Positions 8,741 through 18,236 of a stretch of DNA of 64,000 bases are shown here, piece after piece. Under the pieces are notes generated by a model. It made no database searches. It had not been told where the DNA came from and saw nothing but the letters and a program-made list of their open reading frames with translations. Both the position numbers and the translations under genes were made by a program. Location: assembly GCA_027618995.1 (NCBI GenBank), contig JAQCGO010000005.1, positions 1 through 64,000 on the forward strand. The letters are read 5' to 3'. The first letter of the stretch is position 1. The number at the start of each line of letters is the position of its first letter. Origin of the DNA: Pseudomonadota bacterium. GTDB taxonomy: Bacteria > Pseudomonadota > Gammaproteobacteria > Steroidobacterales > Woeseiaceae.

Positions 8741-9643
8741 TTGGACAGCGCTGCAAAGGACTGGATCGACAAGTTCATCGCTCATCTGAAATATGAGCGG
8801 CGCCTGTCGCCGCTTACCTGCAAACACTACCGACGCGATCTCGAGGCCTTTGCTGCATTCTGCGACGAAACGGCGATCGGCAAATGGTCTGGCGTCGACG
8901 GCGAAAGCGTCCGTGCATTCGCCGGCACAACTTACCGGCGCGGTTTGTCGGCCCGCAGCATTCAGCGCCGCCTTTCTGCGACCAGGACTTTCTTTCGCTA
9001 CCTGTTGCGCGAAAAACACGTCAAACGCAATCCGGTCAGCTCCGTGGCGGCAGCGAAGCACAAGAAGCGCCTGCCTGAGAACCTGGATGCCGATCGCATG
9101 GCGCGCATGCTCGACATCAAGGGCGACGGCGCGATCGTCGATCGTGACCGGGCGATGCTCGAGCTCCTATATTCATCGGGCCTGCGGCTCGCCGAGCTGA
9201 TCGGCCTCAATATTGGCGATATTGACCGCCACGATGCGACCGTGCGGGTCACGGGCAAGGGCAACAAGGACCGCATCGTGCCGGTAGGGCGCAAGGCGCT
9301 GGACGCGCTGTCGCGCTGGCACAAATCGCGGCCGGCCATGGCGGCGGCCGATGCGACGGCGTTGTTTGTCAGCAATCGCGGCCAACGCCTGAGCCACCGC
9401 GCGGTGCAGGCCCGTGTGACCTACTGGGCGAAATGCCAGGGCATCGACTCGAAGGTTTATCCGCACCTGTTCCGGCACTCGTTTGCGACCCATATGCTCG
9501 AATCAAGCCACGACCTGCGCGGCGTGCAGGAACTGCTCGGACATTCGAATATCTCGACGACCCAGGTCTATACCCACCTTGACTTCCAGCATCTTGCCCA
9601 GATATACGACAAGACCCACCCGCGAGCGCGCAAGAAAGACTAG
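8741..9643 (+). CDS. xerC: Tyrosine recombinase XerC
   Basis: Site-specific recombinase of 300 residues that works with XerD at dif to resolve chromosome dimers. An N-terminal SAM-like core-binding domain (FIAHLKYERRLSPLTCKHYRRDL) precedes the catalytic domain with the Arg in SSGLRLAELIGL, Lys in GKGNKDR, the HLFRHSFATHML box and the Tyr nucleophile in ISTTQVYTHLDF. The start is a TTG with only a weak purine-rich upstream stretch, suggesting coupling to the preceding gene. The 3' end may carry the heat-shock promoter for hslVU. Confidence 0.94.
   Translation: MDSAAKDWIDKFIAHLKYERRLSPLTCKHYRRDLEAFAAFCDETAIGKWSGVDGESVRAFAGTTYRRGLSARSIQRRLSATRTFFRYLLREKHVKRNPVSSVAAAKHKKRLPENLDADRMARMLDIKGDGAIVDRDRAMLELLYSSGLRLAELIGLNIGDIDRHDATVRVTGKGNKDRIVPVGRKALDALSRWHKSRPAMAAADATALFVSNRGQRLSHRAVQARVTYWAKCQGIDSKVYPHLFRHSFATHMLESSHDLRGVQELLGHSNISTTQVYTHLDFQHLAQIYDKTHPRARKKD
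9578..9605 (+). promoter_or_regulatory. Possible sigma-32-type promoter for hslVU inside xerC
   Basis: CTTGACT at 9578-9584 and CCCAGATAT at 9597-9605 resemble the heat-shock sigma consensus (CTTGAAA and CCCCATNT) with 12 bases between them. They lie about 60 bases upstream of hslV. hslVU are classical heat-shock genes and there is no intergenic space for another promoter. The match is partial and sits inside coding sequence, so this is only a candidate. Confidence 0.3.
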
Positions 9644-9661
9644 TTAGCGCAAGGACCCAGC

Positions 9662-10192
9662 ATGGAACAATTTCGAGGGACAACAATTGTCTCGGTTCGC
9701 CGCAATGGCAAGGTTGCGATCGCCGGCGACGGCCAGGTCAGCATGGGCAACACCGTGATGAAGGGCAACGCCCGCAAGGTACGGCGACTGGCCAACGGCC
9801 GGGTTATCGCCGGATTCGCAGGCGGCACCGCCGATGCGTTCACGCTGTTTGAACTGTTCGAGAGCAAGCTCGAGCAATACGGCAACCTCACCCGCGCCGC
9901 AATCGAACTCGCCAAGGACTGGCGTTCGGATCGGCGTCTGCGCCGTCTCGAAGCGCTGCTCTGTGTTGCGGACAGCGAGAGCTCCTTCGTCATTTCCGGC
10001 AACGGCGATGTTATCGAACCCGAGGATAACCTCATGGCGATAGGCTCCGGTGGGCCGTATGCGCAGGCGGCGGCACTCGCCCTGTTACGCAACACGGATC
10101 TCGGCGCCCGCGAGATTGCCGAAAAGGCGCTGCTCATCGCCGGCGATATCTGTGTCTTTACCAACCAGAACATCACTATAGAGGAGCTGTAG
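9662..10192 (+). CDS. hslV: ATP-dependent protease peptidase subunit HslV
   Basis: Threonine peptidase of 176 residues forming the proteolytic core of HslUV. The [20 protein letters not shown] block is diagnostic; the catalytic N-terminal Thr is preceded here by six residues (MEQFRG) instead of the single Met of E. coli HslV, so maturation would need removal of a short propeptide, as in some other bacteria. The Gly-rich segments GNARKVRRL and [16 protein letters not shown] are intact. It follows xerC after 18 bases and precedes hslU by 38 bases that hold a REP-like element. Confidence 0.95.
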   Translation: MEQFRGTTIVSVRRNGKVAIAGDGQVSMGNTVMKGNARKVRRLANGRVIAGFAGGTADAFTLFELFESKLEQYGNLTRAAIELAKDWRSDRRLRRLEALLCVADSESSFVISGNGDVIEPEDNLMAIGSGGPYAQAAALALLRNTDLGAREIAEKALLIAGDICVFTNQNITIEEL

Positions 10193-10202
10193 GAGGCCAC
10201 CT

Positions 10203-10225
10203 GTGGGAGGCTGCCACACGGGCGA
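10203..10225 (+). repeat. REP-like palindromic element between hslV and hslU
   Basis: The 23-base element begins GTGGGAGGC and ends CGGGCGA. It matches elements at 24395-24417, 30527-30549 and 30580-30602. A GTGG head followed by an imperfect palindrome is the layout of REP sequences mobilised by RAYT (Y1 REP-associated) transposases. It lies in the only gap of the hslVU pair. Confidence 0.5.
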
Positions 10226-10230
10226 ACTAA

Positions 10231-11571
10231 ATGTCACAAATGACACCCCGGGAAATCGTCCAGGAGCTGGACAAGCATATCGTTGGCCAGAACGAGGCCA
10301 AGCGCGCTGTTGCCATTGCACTGCGCAATCGCTGGCGGCGCGTGCAGATTGACGAACCACTGCGCAGCGAAATCACGCCGAAAAACATTCTGATGATCGG
10401 GCCAACCGGCGTCGGCAAGACTGAGATCGCGCGTCGTCTTGCACGCCTCGCGAAAGCGCCGTTTATCAAGATTGAGGCCACCAAGTTCACCGAAGTCGGC
10501 TATGTCGGTCGTGAAGTCGACAGCATCATTCGTGACCTGATGGACGTCGCCGTCAAAATGATTCGCGAAGAGTCGATGGCAAAGTTTCGGCCGCGCGCCG
10601 AGGACGCCGCTGAAGAGCGCGTTCTCAACACCTTGCTGCCGCCAGCGCCGCACAGCGCTGGTTTCACCAGCAGCCCGGACTCGACCAAGGACAACAGCGA
10701 CACACGGCAGAAATTTCGCAAGATGCTGCGCGAGGGGAAACTCGACGACAAGGAAATCGAAATCGAACTGCGGGCGATCCCCATGGGCGTTGAGATCATG
10801 GCACCGCCGGGCATGGAGGAAATGACCAGCCAGCTGCAGGGTATGTTCCAGAATCTCGGTAACAGCCGCAAAAAGTCCCGCAAACTGAAAGTAAAGGAAG
10901 CGTTGCGTCACCTGACCGACGAAGAGGCTGCCAAGCTGATCGACGAGGAAGAGCTCAAGACCCGGGCACTTAAGGCGGTCGAACAGCAGGGCATCGTGTT
11001 TCTCGATGAATTCGACAAGATCGCGCGCAGCTCCGGTACACAGGGCCCGGACGTTTCACGCGAAGGCGTGCAACGCGACCTGCTGCCGATTGTCGAGGGC
11101 TGCACAGTGAATACGAAATACGGCATGGTGCGCACCGACCACATCCTGTTCATCGCTTCGGGCGCGTTTCATGTTTCCAAACCATCGGACCTGATTCCCG
11201 AAATGCAGGGACGATTTCCGATCCGGGTGGAGCTCAGGTCATTGACGACCGACGATTTCGTCCGCATCCTCACGGAACCGGACGCCTCACTGACCGCGCA
11301 GTATGGCGCCCTGCTGGCAACCGAGGAAGTCGGGCTCGAATTTACGGAAAGCGGTGTACGGCGGATCGCCGAGGTCGCATTCCAGGTCAACGAGAACACC
11401 GAGAATATCGGCGCGCGACGATTGCATACCGTGATGGAGCGCTTGCTTGAGACCGTCTCCTTCGAGGCATCAGACAAGAGCGGCATGCACGTGCAGATCA
11501 ACGCCGGCTACGTCAATGACCACCTCGCCGAACTCGCGAAGGACGAAGACCTGAGTCGGTATATCCTGTAG
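10231..11571 (+). CDS. hslU: HslU ATPase, unfoldase subunit of HslUV
   Basis: AAA+ unfoldase of 446 residues that feeds substrates to HslV. It shows the N-terminal [20 protein letters not shown] block, Walker [15 protein letters not shown], the pore loop GYVGREVDS, an intermediate I-domain of expected size, Walker [12 protein letters not shown], sensor 2 [14 protein letters not shown] and the C-terminal ending DLSRYIL needed to dock on HslV. Its stop is directly followed by the ATG of the DUF971 gene with no intervening base. Confidence 0.96.
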   Translation: MSQMTPREIVQELDKHIVGQNEAKRAVAIALRNRWRRVQIDEPLRSEITPKNILMIGPTGVGKTEIARRLARLAKAPFIKIEATKFTEVGYVGREVDSIIRDLMDVAVKMIREESMAKFRPRAEDAAEERVLNTLLPPAPHSAGFTSSPDSTKDNSDTRQKFRKMLREGKLDDKEIEIELRAIPMGVEIMAPPGMEEMTSQLQGMFQNLGNSRKKSRKLKVKEALRHLTDEEAAKLIDEEELKTRALKAVEQQGIVFLDEFDKIARSSGTQGPDVSREGVQRDLLPIVEGCTVNTKYGMVRTDHILFIASGAFHVSKPSDLIPEMQGRFPIRVELRSLTTDDFVRILTEPDASLTAQYGALLATEEVGLEFTESGVRRIAEVAFQVNENTENIGARRLHTVMERLLETVSFEASDKSGMHVQINAGYVNDHLAELAKDEDLSRYIL

Positions 11572-11931
11572 ATGCCCACACCAACCGAAATACGTCTGAA
11601 GAAGGATTCGAAACTGCTGATCGTGAAATACGACGATGGCAGCGAGTTCCAGTATTCGTGTGAGTATTTGCGCGTGCACTCACCGAGCGCGGAGGTCAAA
11701 GGCCATGGTCCCGGGCAGGAAACGCTGCAAACCGGGAAGGAACGGGTATCGATCACGGCCGTTGAGCCAATTGGCCACTACGCTGTGCGCCTCGTCTTCG
11801 ACGATGGCCACAACACCGGTTTGTATACCTGGCAGTATCTGCACGAACTTGGCACCGGCATGACCGTGAATTGGCGGCGCTACCTCGACCGCCTTGCGGC
11901 AGCAGGGTATGCTCGTGCAAAGCCCGAATAA
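11572..11931 (+). CDS. DUF971 (gamma-butyrobetaine hydroxylase-like N-domain) protein
   Basis: Small protein of 119 residues composed almost wholly of the DUF971 domain: LRVHSPSAEVKGHG near the middle, AVEPIGHYAVRLVFDDGH and a TGLYTWQYLHELG ending motif. This fold also forms the N-terminal domain of gamma-butyrobetaine hydroxylase. Stand-alone members commonly lie between hslU and ubiE in gammaproteobacteria; no reaction is established. The start is immediately after the hslU stop, implying coupling. Confidence 0.88.
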   Translation: MPTPTEIRLKKDSKLLIVKYDDGSEFQYSCEYLRVHSPSAEVKGHGPGQETLQTGKERVSITAVEPIGHYAVRLVFDDGHNTGLYTWQYLHELGTGMTVNWRRYLDRLAAAGYARAKPE

Positions 11932-11940
11932 CACTCCACC

Positions 11941-12699
11941 ATGGCCAAAAACGAAACATCCGCCGAGACGACCCATTTCGGCTACAAGACTGTGCCGGTC
12001 GATGACAAAGCCACACTCGTAAGAGGCGTCTTCGACTCGGTCGCGAGTCGCTACGACATCATGAATGACCTGATGTCCGCCGGGCTGCATCGCCTGTGGA
12101 AACGCCGCACGATCGAACAGGCTGGAATCCGCAAGGGCCATGTGGTGCTCGACCTGGCCGGTGGTACAGGTGACCTGGCAAAAGCATTTTCCCGTCTCGT
12201 TGGCCCGCAGGGCCACGTTGTTCTGGCCGACATCAACGCGGCAATGCTGCGCCATGGGTGCGACCGGATGGTGGACGCCGGGGTCGCCGGCAATCTGTCG
12301 ATCGTGCAGCTCGACGCACAGAATCTGCCGTTCGCGGACAGCACGTATGATCGCATCGCCATCGCGTTCGGCCTGCGCAACGTGACAGACAAGGACGCCG
12401 CACTGCGTTCGATGTTTCGCGTACTGAAGCCCGGCGGCAAATTGCTGATTCTCGAATTTTCCAGGCCGGACGCGGCGATCCAGCCGGCCTATGACCTGTA
12501 CTCATTCAAAGTGTTGCCACTGCTTGGCCAGCTCGTTGCGAGCGATGCGGACAGCTACCAATACCTGGCCGAGTCCATTCGCATGCACCCGGATCAGGAA
12601 ACGCTGCTCGGGATGTTGCAGCAGGCCGGCTTCGAGCGCTGCCGCTATCAGAACCTGGCCGGTGGTATCGTTGCACTGCACAGCGGCTACCGCATCTAG
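11941..12699 (+). CDS. ubiE: Ubiquinone/menaquinone C-methyltransferase UbiE
   Basis: SAM-dependent methyltransferase of 252 residues that C-methylates the demethoxy-quinol ring in ubiquinone synthesis. Seen are the family N-terminus [28 protein letters not shown], the SAM motif [35 protein letters not shown] and [15 protein letters not shown]. The C-terminus [14 protein letters not shown] is typical. It starts a ubiE-ubiJ-ubiB block in the canonical order, downstream of the proteostasis genes. Confidence 0.96.
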   Translation: MAKNETSAETTHFGYKTVPVDDKATLVRGVFDSVASRYDIMNDLMSAGLHRLWKRRTIEQAGIRKGHVVLDLAGGTGDLAKAFSRLVGPQGHVVLADINAAMLRHGCDRMVDAGVAGNLSIVQLDAQNLPFADSTYDRIAIAFGLRNVTDKDAALRSMFRVLKPGGKLLILEFSRPDAAIQPAYDLYSFKVLPLLGQLVASDADSYQYLAESIRMHPDQETLLGMLQQAGFERCRYQNLAGGIVALHSGYRI

Positions 12700-12707
12700 G
12701 TCCCTGC

Positions 12708-13316
12708 ATGGCGAGCCCACTCGAAGTTTTGCTGCGCCCCGTCGCCGAGATCATGAATCGCAATATTGCGGAAACCATGCCGGCACGCGCTCTTGCCAGA
12801 GACCTGAATGGTGCAACTGTCGCAATTCGCGCGCGCGATACCGCACTTAGCACCTTTTTCACGTTCGCGGACGACCGGGTTACGTTGAGTACCGAGTATG
12901 GCGACGAGCCGGACGTCGTGATCAGCGCGTCACTCATCACCCTTACTCGCATGCTTGGCGGCAGTGGCGAAGCAGCGATTCGCGACGGCGATGTCGAGTT
13001 GACCGGCGATGCGGCGATCGCGCAGCGGTTTCAGAAATTGCTCGGCTACGCGAAGCCCGACGTAGAAGAAGAAATGTCGCGCGTGGTCGGTGACATGGCA
13101 GCGCACCGGCTGGCCGAAATTGCGCGCGGCATAGGAATCTGGGCGCGCGCCGCGCGTTCAACGATAGGCGACAATGTGCGCGAGTACCTGCAGGAAGAGA
13201 GCCGCGATCTGCCAACGCGATACGAGGTCGACCGATTCGGTACCCGGCTCGGCGTATTGCGTGACGACGTCGAACGGCTCGCAGCAAGATTGCAGCGCCT
13301 GGAAGGTAATCGTTGA
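12708..13316 (+). CDS. ubiJ: Ubiquinone biosynthesis accessory factor UbiJ (SCP2 domain)
   Basis: Protein of 202 residues with an N-terminal SCP2 lipid-binding domain (VTLSTEYGDEPDVVISASLI, then LTGDAAIAQRFQKLLGYAK) and a helical tail with a coiled-coil end (DDVERLAARLQRLEG). UbiJ organises the soluble Ubi complex and binds isoprenoid intermediates. It lies between ubiE and ubiB, overlapping ubiB by four bases (TTGACAATG region), matching the canonical cluster. Confidence 0.9.
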   Translation: MASPLEVLLRPVAEIMNRNIAETMPARALARDLNGATVAIRARDTALSTFFTFADDRVTLSTEYGDEPDVVISASLITLTRMLGGSGEAAIRDGDVELTGDAAIAQRFQKLLGYAKPDVEEEMSRVVGDMAAHRLAEIARGIGIWARAARSTIGDNVREYLQEESRDLPTRYEVDRFGTRLGVLRDDVERLAARLQRLEGNR

Positions 13317-14740
13317 CAATGTCCAGGCTGCGCACGATTGCACGGCTTATCGACATTCAGCGCGTACTCGTGAAGTACGGCCTTGATGACATCGTCAAGG
13401 AAACGCACCTGCTGCGACCGCTCAGATTTTTCTTTTATCTTTTTCCGCGGCGGCGCAATCGCTCGGCACCCCTTGGCGAGCGCATTCGCCTTGCGCTTGA
13501 AGAGCTCGGGCCGATTTTCATCAAGTTTGGCCAGGCTATCTCCACGCGGCGCGATTTGTTGCCGAACGAGGTTGCCGATGAACTCGCGAAGCTGCAGGAC
13601 AAGGTCCCGCCGTTTCCGGCCGAACAAGCCATCGCGATCCTCGATGCGGCCTACGGCAAACCCGTTGCCGAGGTATTCGCACGCTTCGATGTGCAGCCGT
13701 TCGCAGCAGCATCAATCGCCCAGGTACACACGGCACAACTGCCTGGCGGCGGCGAAGTCATCGTCAAGCTGTTGCGCCCCGACGTGCAAACGCTGATCGA
13801 GCGGGACATTGACGTCCTGCGACTCCTTGCCGGGCTCGCCGACCGCTATTGGCAGCACGGCAAACGCCTGCGCCCGCTTGAGATCGTGGACGAGTACGAG
13901 AATACAATTCTGGATGAGCTTGATCTCATGCGCGAGGCCGCCAACGCCGCGCAATTGAAGCGCAACTTCGTTGGATCAGACTTGCTGTATGTGCCGGAAA
14001 TCTACTGGGATTTCTGCCGCCCGGAAGTGCTCGTACAGGAGCGCATCTACGGCATTCCGATCAGCGACCTCGATGCGTTGCGCGCGTCCGGTACAAATAT
14101 TCAGCGACTGGCAGAGAACGGCGTCGAGATTTTCTTCACCCAGGTATTTCGGCACAACTTTTTTCATGCTGACATGCACCCGGGAAATATTTTCGTCATT
14201 GCCACGGATCCGGAACAACCGAAATATGCGGCGGTCGATTTCGGTATCGTCGGCACTCTCAGCCCCAGCGACCTGCGTTACCTGGCCGAGAACTTCCTCG
14301 CGTTTTTCGATCACGACTATCATCGTATCGCCGCATTGCATATCGAGTCGGGCTGGGTGCCTGAAGGCACACGCATCGATCAGCTCGAGGCTGCGGTGCG
14401 TACCGTGCTCGAACCGGTATTCAACAAGCCCTTGGCGGAAATTTCGTTTGCCCAGGTACTGATGCGTTTATTCCGCGTCGCGCAGCGTTTCAATGTCGAA
14501 GTCCAGCCGCAACTGATCCTGCTGCACAAGACGCTCTTTAATATAGAGGGCCTGGGCCGCGAGCTGTATCCGCAACTCGACTTGTGGAAAACAGCACACC
14601 CGGTACTTAAGCAGTGGATGAACGAACAGGTCGGTCCGAAAGCGTTCCTCAAAGAACTGCGTGAGCTGCTGCCGCGGCTTCGTGAGGTGCTGCGCGATCT
14701 GCCGGCAGCAATTCACCACCTCGCCGGGAAAGCAAAATGA
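13313..14740 (+). CDS. ubiB: UbiB family atypical kinase/ATPase for ubiquinone synthesis
   Basis: Protein of 475 residues, shorter than the roughly 540 residues of E. coli UbiB. It carries the family KxGQ motif (KFGQAISTRRDLLP), the Ala-rich loop AAASIAQVHTA, VIVKLLRPDVQ, the catalytic HADMHPGNIF and the DFGIVG metal site. The two C-terminal transmembrane helices of E. coli UbiB are not evident here; the protein ends at HHLAGKAK. This explains the short length and suggests a peripheral membrane protein. It closes the ubiEJB set. Confidence 0.92.
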   Translation: MTMSRLRTIARLIDIQRVLVKYGLDDIVKETHLLRPLRFFFYLFPRRRNRSAPLGERIRLALEELGPIFIKFGQAISTRRDLLPNEVADELAKLQDKVPPFPAEQAIAILDAAYGKPVAEVFARFDVQPFAAASIAQVHTAQLPGGGEVIVKLLRPDVQTLIERDIDVLRLLAGLADRYWQHGKRLRPLEIVDEYENTILDELDLMREAANAAQLKRNFVGSDLLYVPEIYWDFCRPEVLVQERIYGIPISDLDALRASGTNIQRLAENGVEIFFTQVFRHNFFHADMHPGNIFVIATDPEQPKYAAVDFGIVGTLSPSDLRYLAENFLAFFDHDYHRIAALHIESGWVPEGTRIDQLEAAVRTVLEPVFNKPLAEISFAQVLMRLFRVAQRFNVEVQPQLILLHKTLFNIEGLGRELYPQLDLWKTAHPVLKQWMNEQVGPKAFLKELRELLPRLREVLRDLPAAIHHLAGKAK

Positions 14741-14753
14741 GGCGCGGTAGGGT

Positions 14754-16646
14754 TTGAACAGGCGCTGGCCGACATTTGCGGTCGTGGTAGTCGGCGTCGT
14801 AGTCAGCATGCTGGCAGCCACGCAACTTGACGGCCTCACGCTGAACGGCGATCTGTACGGACTGCTCGGGAAGAATGATCCGGCCGTGATGACCTTTCAC
14901 GAACTCGCCGAGGTCACAACCGGGCTCGAGGAACTGCTCGTCGTCTGCGACCCGGACCAGTATCTGCCGAGCATCGTGCTCGAGAAGATCACGTCGCTGC
15001 CCAGCATCCTGGCGAATACCCGAACCTATATACAGCCCGGCAAGTCATCGCTGTACACGTTTGCCCTGAGTGGCGATCCGGCTGACTACCTGCAGTCGGG
15101 TGTTGTGGTCGATCGCGTCGGCGCTATTCTCGCCGCTTTGGCACCCACCTGCGGCATGGCAGGTACGCCGGCTTACGTCGTTGAAACGCATAACCGGCTC
15201 AATGCGGACATAATCGCAGCACTTGCAGTAGCCGTACTATTGGTCACGATGTTGTTCGCCTTCGTCTATCGTATTGGCTGGCTTGCGCTCGTCATGTTGC
15301 TGCCGGTCGGCATCGGTATCGAATGGGGCCTTGCCGCGTACAGCTTTATTCGACCCGAACTCACCCTGTTTGCGGCCGCTGTGCCAACGTTATTGATCGG
15401 CATCGGCATCGATCACTGCATTCACATGATTCAGGCATGCCGCTATTCGATCGAACACGACGGCCTTTCCCGCGGCGAGGCGGTCATGGCGGCGTGGTGG
15501 CGACTGTTGCGTCCGGTCACCGTTGCCAGTCTCACAACGATCGCCACTTTTTGTGCGCTGGCGATGGCACAACTGCGTGGCTTTTCGGACCTGGGCTTGT
15601 CCGGTGCACTGATTTCTGCCGGCGTCTGGCTCGCCTGCATCAGCTTGCTGCCCGTGATCCTGTTGTCCTGCCCCGAGCGCTGGTTGGCGGGCAAGGCCGC
15701 GTTTGAGTCCCCATTGCGTCGCCTGGCGCCCTGGATACAGAAACGCGCCTGGCTGATCGCGATCGCAACCATCGCGATTACCGCGTTCGCCGCATACGGT
15801 GCACGGAACCTTGAAGTCCTCAGCGATATTCGCAATCTCGAGGGTAACGACCTGCAGGTGCGCGTGTTGCAGACCCGCATTGCAGAGGAGTACGGGCTCA
15901 GCGCCTCACCGATACTCTTGCACTTTGCCGACGAACTGGACGCGATCGAGTTCATGGCCGACATCGATCGGCCCGGCAGCATCGCCAGCCTGATTGAAGT
16001 GCCCGACGTTCCCGGCCTGATCCAGGTACACACGTCCGATAACCCGTTTATCCGCAGCAACTTCGAGGCCATCACCTGGGATATAGAACAACAGATACGA
16101 CGACTTGGCCTCGGTCGCTGGCAATTGAGCGGCGCGCCCGCGTTGAATGCACGCATCGACGAACTGCTGTACGCCGACATCCGCTATATTCTGCCACTTG
16201 CCACGGCCTTCATCTTGCTCGTGCTCGCAATCGGCACACGCAGTGGTAGTTTGCCCTTCATCATATTGTTGCCACTCGTGTTATCCCTGATCTGGGTAAC
16301 CGGTGGGATGTCGTTTGGCGGCGTCGCCGCCTCGGTGGTTACGGTCGCGATCATTCCGATGGTGCTCGGGATCGGCGTCGACGGTGGTGTGCACCTGCTG
16401 GCGTCCTGGCAACGCCACGAGGGCAATCTCGCGGCGGTCTTTGCGGAGACGGGACTTGCCATCGTGATCACGGTATTAACATCGATCGCGGCGTTCGGCG
16501 CGTTCATGGTCGCCGATAGTCCGAGCCTGGCGCAGTTTGGCGCCCAGGCGGCGGGCGCCCTGCTTGGCTGCCTGCTGGTTACAATGCTGTTGCTGCCGGT
16601 CATTCTGCAGCGTCGCCGGGCGACGATCCTCGCCGGGAAGAAGTAG
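14754..16646 (+). CDS. RND/MMPL-family exporter
   Basis: Membrane transporter of 630 residues. One N-terminal helix, a periplasmic loop of about 120 residues, a bundle of five helices with GIGIDHCIHMIQACRYSIEH, then a second helix, loop and five-helix bundle with LGIGVDGGVHLLASWQRHEG. This duplicated layout and the two GxGxD motifs mark the RND/MMPL superfamily of lipid and hopanoid exporters. The start is TTG with GAGG upstream, 13 bases after ubiB. The next gene encodes a PlsC-type acyltransferase only one base beyond the stop, hinting at a lipid substrate. The substrate is not known. Confidence 0.85.
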   Translation: MNRRWPTFAVVVVGVVVSMLAATQLDGLTLNGDLYGLLGKNDPAVMTFHELAEVTTGLEELLVVCDPDQYLPSIVLEKITSLPSILANTRTYIQPGKSSLYTFALSGDPADYLQSGVVVDRVGAILAALAPTCGMAGTPAYVVETHNRLNADIIAALAVAVLLVTMLFAFVYRIGWLALVMLLPVGIGIEWGLAAYSFIRPELTLFAAAVPTLLIGIGIDHCIHMIQACRYSIEHDGLSRGEAVMAAWWRLLRPVTVASLTTIATFCALAMAQLRGFSDLGLSGALISAGVWLACISLLPVILLSCPERWLAGKAAFESPLRRLAPWIQKRAWLIAIATIAITAFAAYGARNLEVLSDIRNLEGNDLQVRVLQTRIAEEYGLSASPILLHFADELDAIEFMADIDRPGSIASLIEVPDVPGLIQVHTSDNPFIRSNFEAITWDIEQQIRRLGLGRWQLSGAPALNARIDELLYADIRYILPLATAFILLVLAIGTRSGSLPFIILLPLVLSLIWVTGGMSFGGVAASVVTVAIIPMVLGIGVDGGVHLLASWQRHEGNLAAVFAETGLAIVITVLTSIAAFGAFMVADSPSLAQFGAQAAGALLGCLLVTMLLLPVILQRRRATILAGKK

Positions 16647-16647
16647 G

Positions 16648-17223
16648 ATGTTCTGGCCGCGCGTTGCAAAATTCCTGATCTGGCTGGGCCGCTGGACGGC
16701 GGTCGGACCAACCCCGGGACTAAGAAAAGCCGTCATTATCGGCGCGCCGCACACGTCGTATTGGGACGGCTACTGGCTGCTCGTATACAAGGTCGCCTAT
16801 GGCATCGACGTTAAATTCTTCGTCAAGGAGTCGATGTTCTGGTTTCCAATGAGCCCGCTACTCAATGGCCTCGGCGGCGTGCCGTTGAACCGCGGTGACG
16901 CACGCGCGGCAGTCAAGCAGGCGGTTGTTGCGTTTGAGAGCAATGATAACTACCTGTTCGGGCTCGCACCGGAGGGTACACGCAGCAAAACCGACGGCTG
17001 GAAATCCGGCTTTTACCGCATTGCCGAGGGCGCGGGTGTGCCCGTCGTATTTGGCTTCTTCGACTACAAGAACCGGCGATTTGGCTTTGGACCCAGCATG
17101 AGCCTGACCGGCGATATGGACGCCGACATGCTCATCATTCGATCTTATTATGCGTCGGTGACCGGGAAGCGACCCGAGAAAACCTGCCCGGTCGAGTTGC
17201 TGCATGGCAAACAGCGAAACTAG
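16648..17223 (+). CDS. PlsC-type 1-acylglycerol-phosphate acyltransferase family protein
   Basis: Protein of 191 residues with the acyltransferase blocks in order: HTSYWD (the HX4D catalytic motif), FFVKESMFWFPMSPLLNGLG, GVPLNRG and APEGTRSK. It is compact and has no clear membrane helix beyond an N-terminal amphipathic segment, resembling the short cytoplasmic PlsC-like group rather than full PlsC. It starts just after the RND exporter stop and its 3' end overlaps trmB by 20 bases. The acyl acceptor cannot be told from sequence; export of an acylated lipid by the neighbour is a hypothesis. Confidence 0.82.
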   Translation: MFWPRVAKFLIWLGRWTAVGPTPGLRKAVIIGAPHTSYWDGYWLLVYKVAYGIDVKFFVKESMFWFPMSPLLNGLGGVPLNRGDARAAVKQAVVAFESNDNYLFGLAPEGTRSKTDGWKSGFYRIAEGAGVPVVFGFFDYKNRRFGFGPSMSLTGDMDADMLIIRSYYASVTGKRPEKTCPVELLHGKQRN

Positions 17224-17896
17224 GCGGCGCATCCGCAGCTTCGTTCGTCGCGCCGGCCGCATAACCGCGTCGCAGCAACGGGCACTTGACGAATTGTGGC
17301 CCGTCTACGGCGTCGAACCTTCGTCGCAGGCGATCGACCTCGCAGAAGTATTCGGCCGCGCCGCACCCTGCGTGCTGGAGATCGGTTTCGGCAACGGTGA
17401 CTCCCTGGTGCAACTCGCACAGGAGAACCCGGCAAAGAATTTCCTCGGCATCGAGGTGCACGATCCTGGCGTCGGCCATTGCATGATCGCGGCGCGCGCA
17501 GCGGCCGTTACGAATCTCAAACTCATCGCGCACGACGCGATCGATATTCTTGAAAATGCTATCGCGCCCACATCACTTGCCCGCATCAATCTCTACTTCC
17601 CCGATCCATGGCCGAAGAAACGCCACCACAAGCGGCGTATTGTGCAGCTGGAATTTCTCGAGCTCTGCGCCAGCCGTCTCGAAAAGGGCGGCTCCCTGCA
17701 CATGGCCACTGACTGGGCCAACTACGCCGAACATATCGACGCCGTGCTTGCCGAGTCACGTCGGTTCGCGTGTGCAGAACGGCGCGACCATGACGGCGGC
17801 GCGCCGCTTGAGCGGCCTCCGACCAAGTTCGAACGTCGCGGCGGCCGCCTGGGTCACCGAATCGTGGACTGGCGGTTTGAGAAAATTGAACTATAA
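17204..17896 (+). CDS. trmB: tRNA (guanine-N7-)-methyltransferase
   Basis: SAM-dependent enzyme of 230 residues that makes m7G46 in tRNA. It shows the family N-terminus SFVRRAGRITASQQRALDEL, SAM motif I LEIGFGNGDSLVQLAQ, the EVHDPGVGHC turn, INLYFPDPWPKKRHHKRRIV and the tail TKFERRGGRLGHRIVDW. The start ATG lies within the acyltransferase gene, a 20-base overlap in another frame. Length is normal. Confidence 0.94.
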   Translation: MANSETRRRIRSFVRRAGRITASQQRALDELWPVYGVEPSSQAIDLAEVFGRAAPCVLEIGFGNGDSLVQLAQENPAKNFLGIEVHDPGVGHCMIAARAAAVTNLKLIAHDAIDILENAIAPTSLARINLYFPDPWPKKRHHKRRIVQLEFLELCASRLEKGGSLHMATDWANYAEHIDAVLAESRRFACAERRDHDGGAPLERPPTKFERRGGRLGHRIVDWRFEKIEL

Positions 17897-17928
17897 CTAG
17901 TAGATAGGGCTTTCTCAGGGACAGCGCA

Positions 17929-18222
17929 ATGGCGGTCGCCTATCCGATCATCGGCAAGTGGTTTCGACAGCGCAACGGCAGCATTTTCGAGGTCGTTGCT
18001 GTTGACGAGGATGATGCAACGATCGAGATCCAGTACTTCGATGGCACGATCGAGGAATTTGAACTGGAGTCATGGGCAGATATTTTTCCCGTCGAGATTG
18101 ACCCGCCCGAGGACTGGTCCGGCGCGGTGGACATGGATGCCGACGATTTTGTCGGCCGCAAAGAAGGCGAAATGCCAGCGGGTTATCACGACCCCCTTGA
18201 GTTCCTCGAAGACCCCGACTGA
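17929..18222 (+). CDS. DUF6763-like small acidic protein
   Basis: Soluble protein of 97 residues, strongly acidic, with the conserved opening PIIGKWFRQRNGSIFEVVAV, an IQYFDGTIEEFELESW core and a PEDWSGAVDMDADDF segment. This pattern is that of the small proteobacterial DUF6763 group, whose function is unknown. There is no signal peptide or membrane helix. It is the last plus-strand gene before a convergent minus-strand cluster, with only 14 bases between stops. Confidence 0.7.
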   Translation: MAVAYPIIGKWFRQRNGSIFEVVAVDEDDATIEIQYFDGTIEEFELESWADIFPVEIDPPEDWSGAVDMDADDFVGRKEGEMPAGYHDPLEFLEDPD

Positions 18223-18236
18223 AAAGTTTCTACCAA

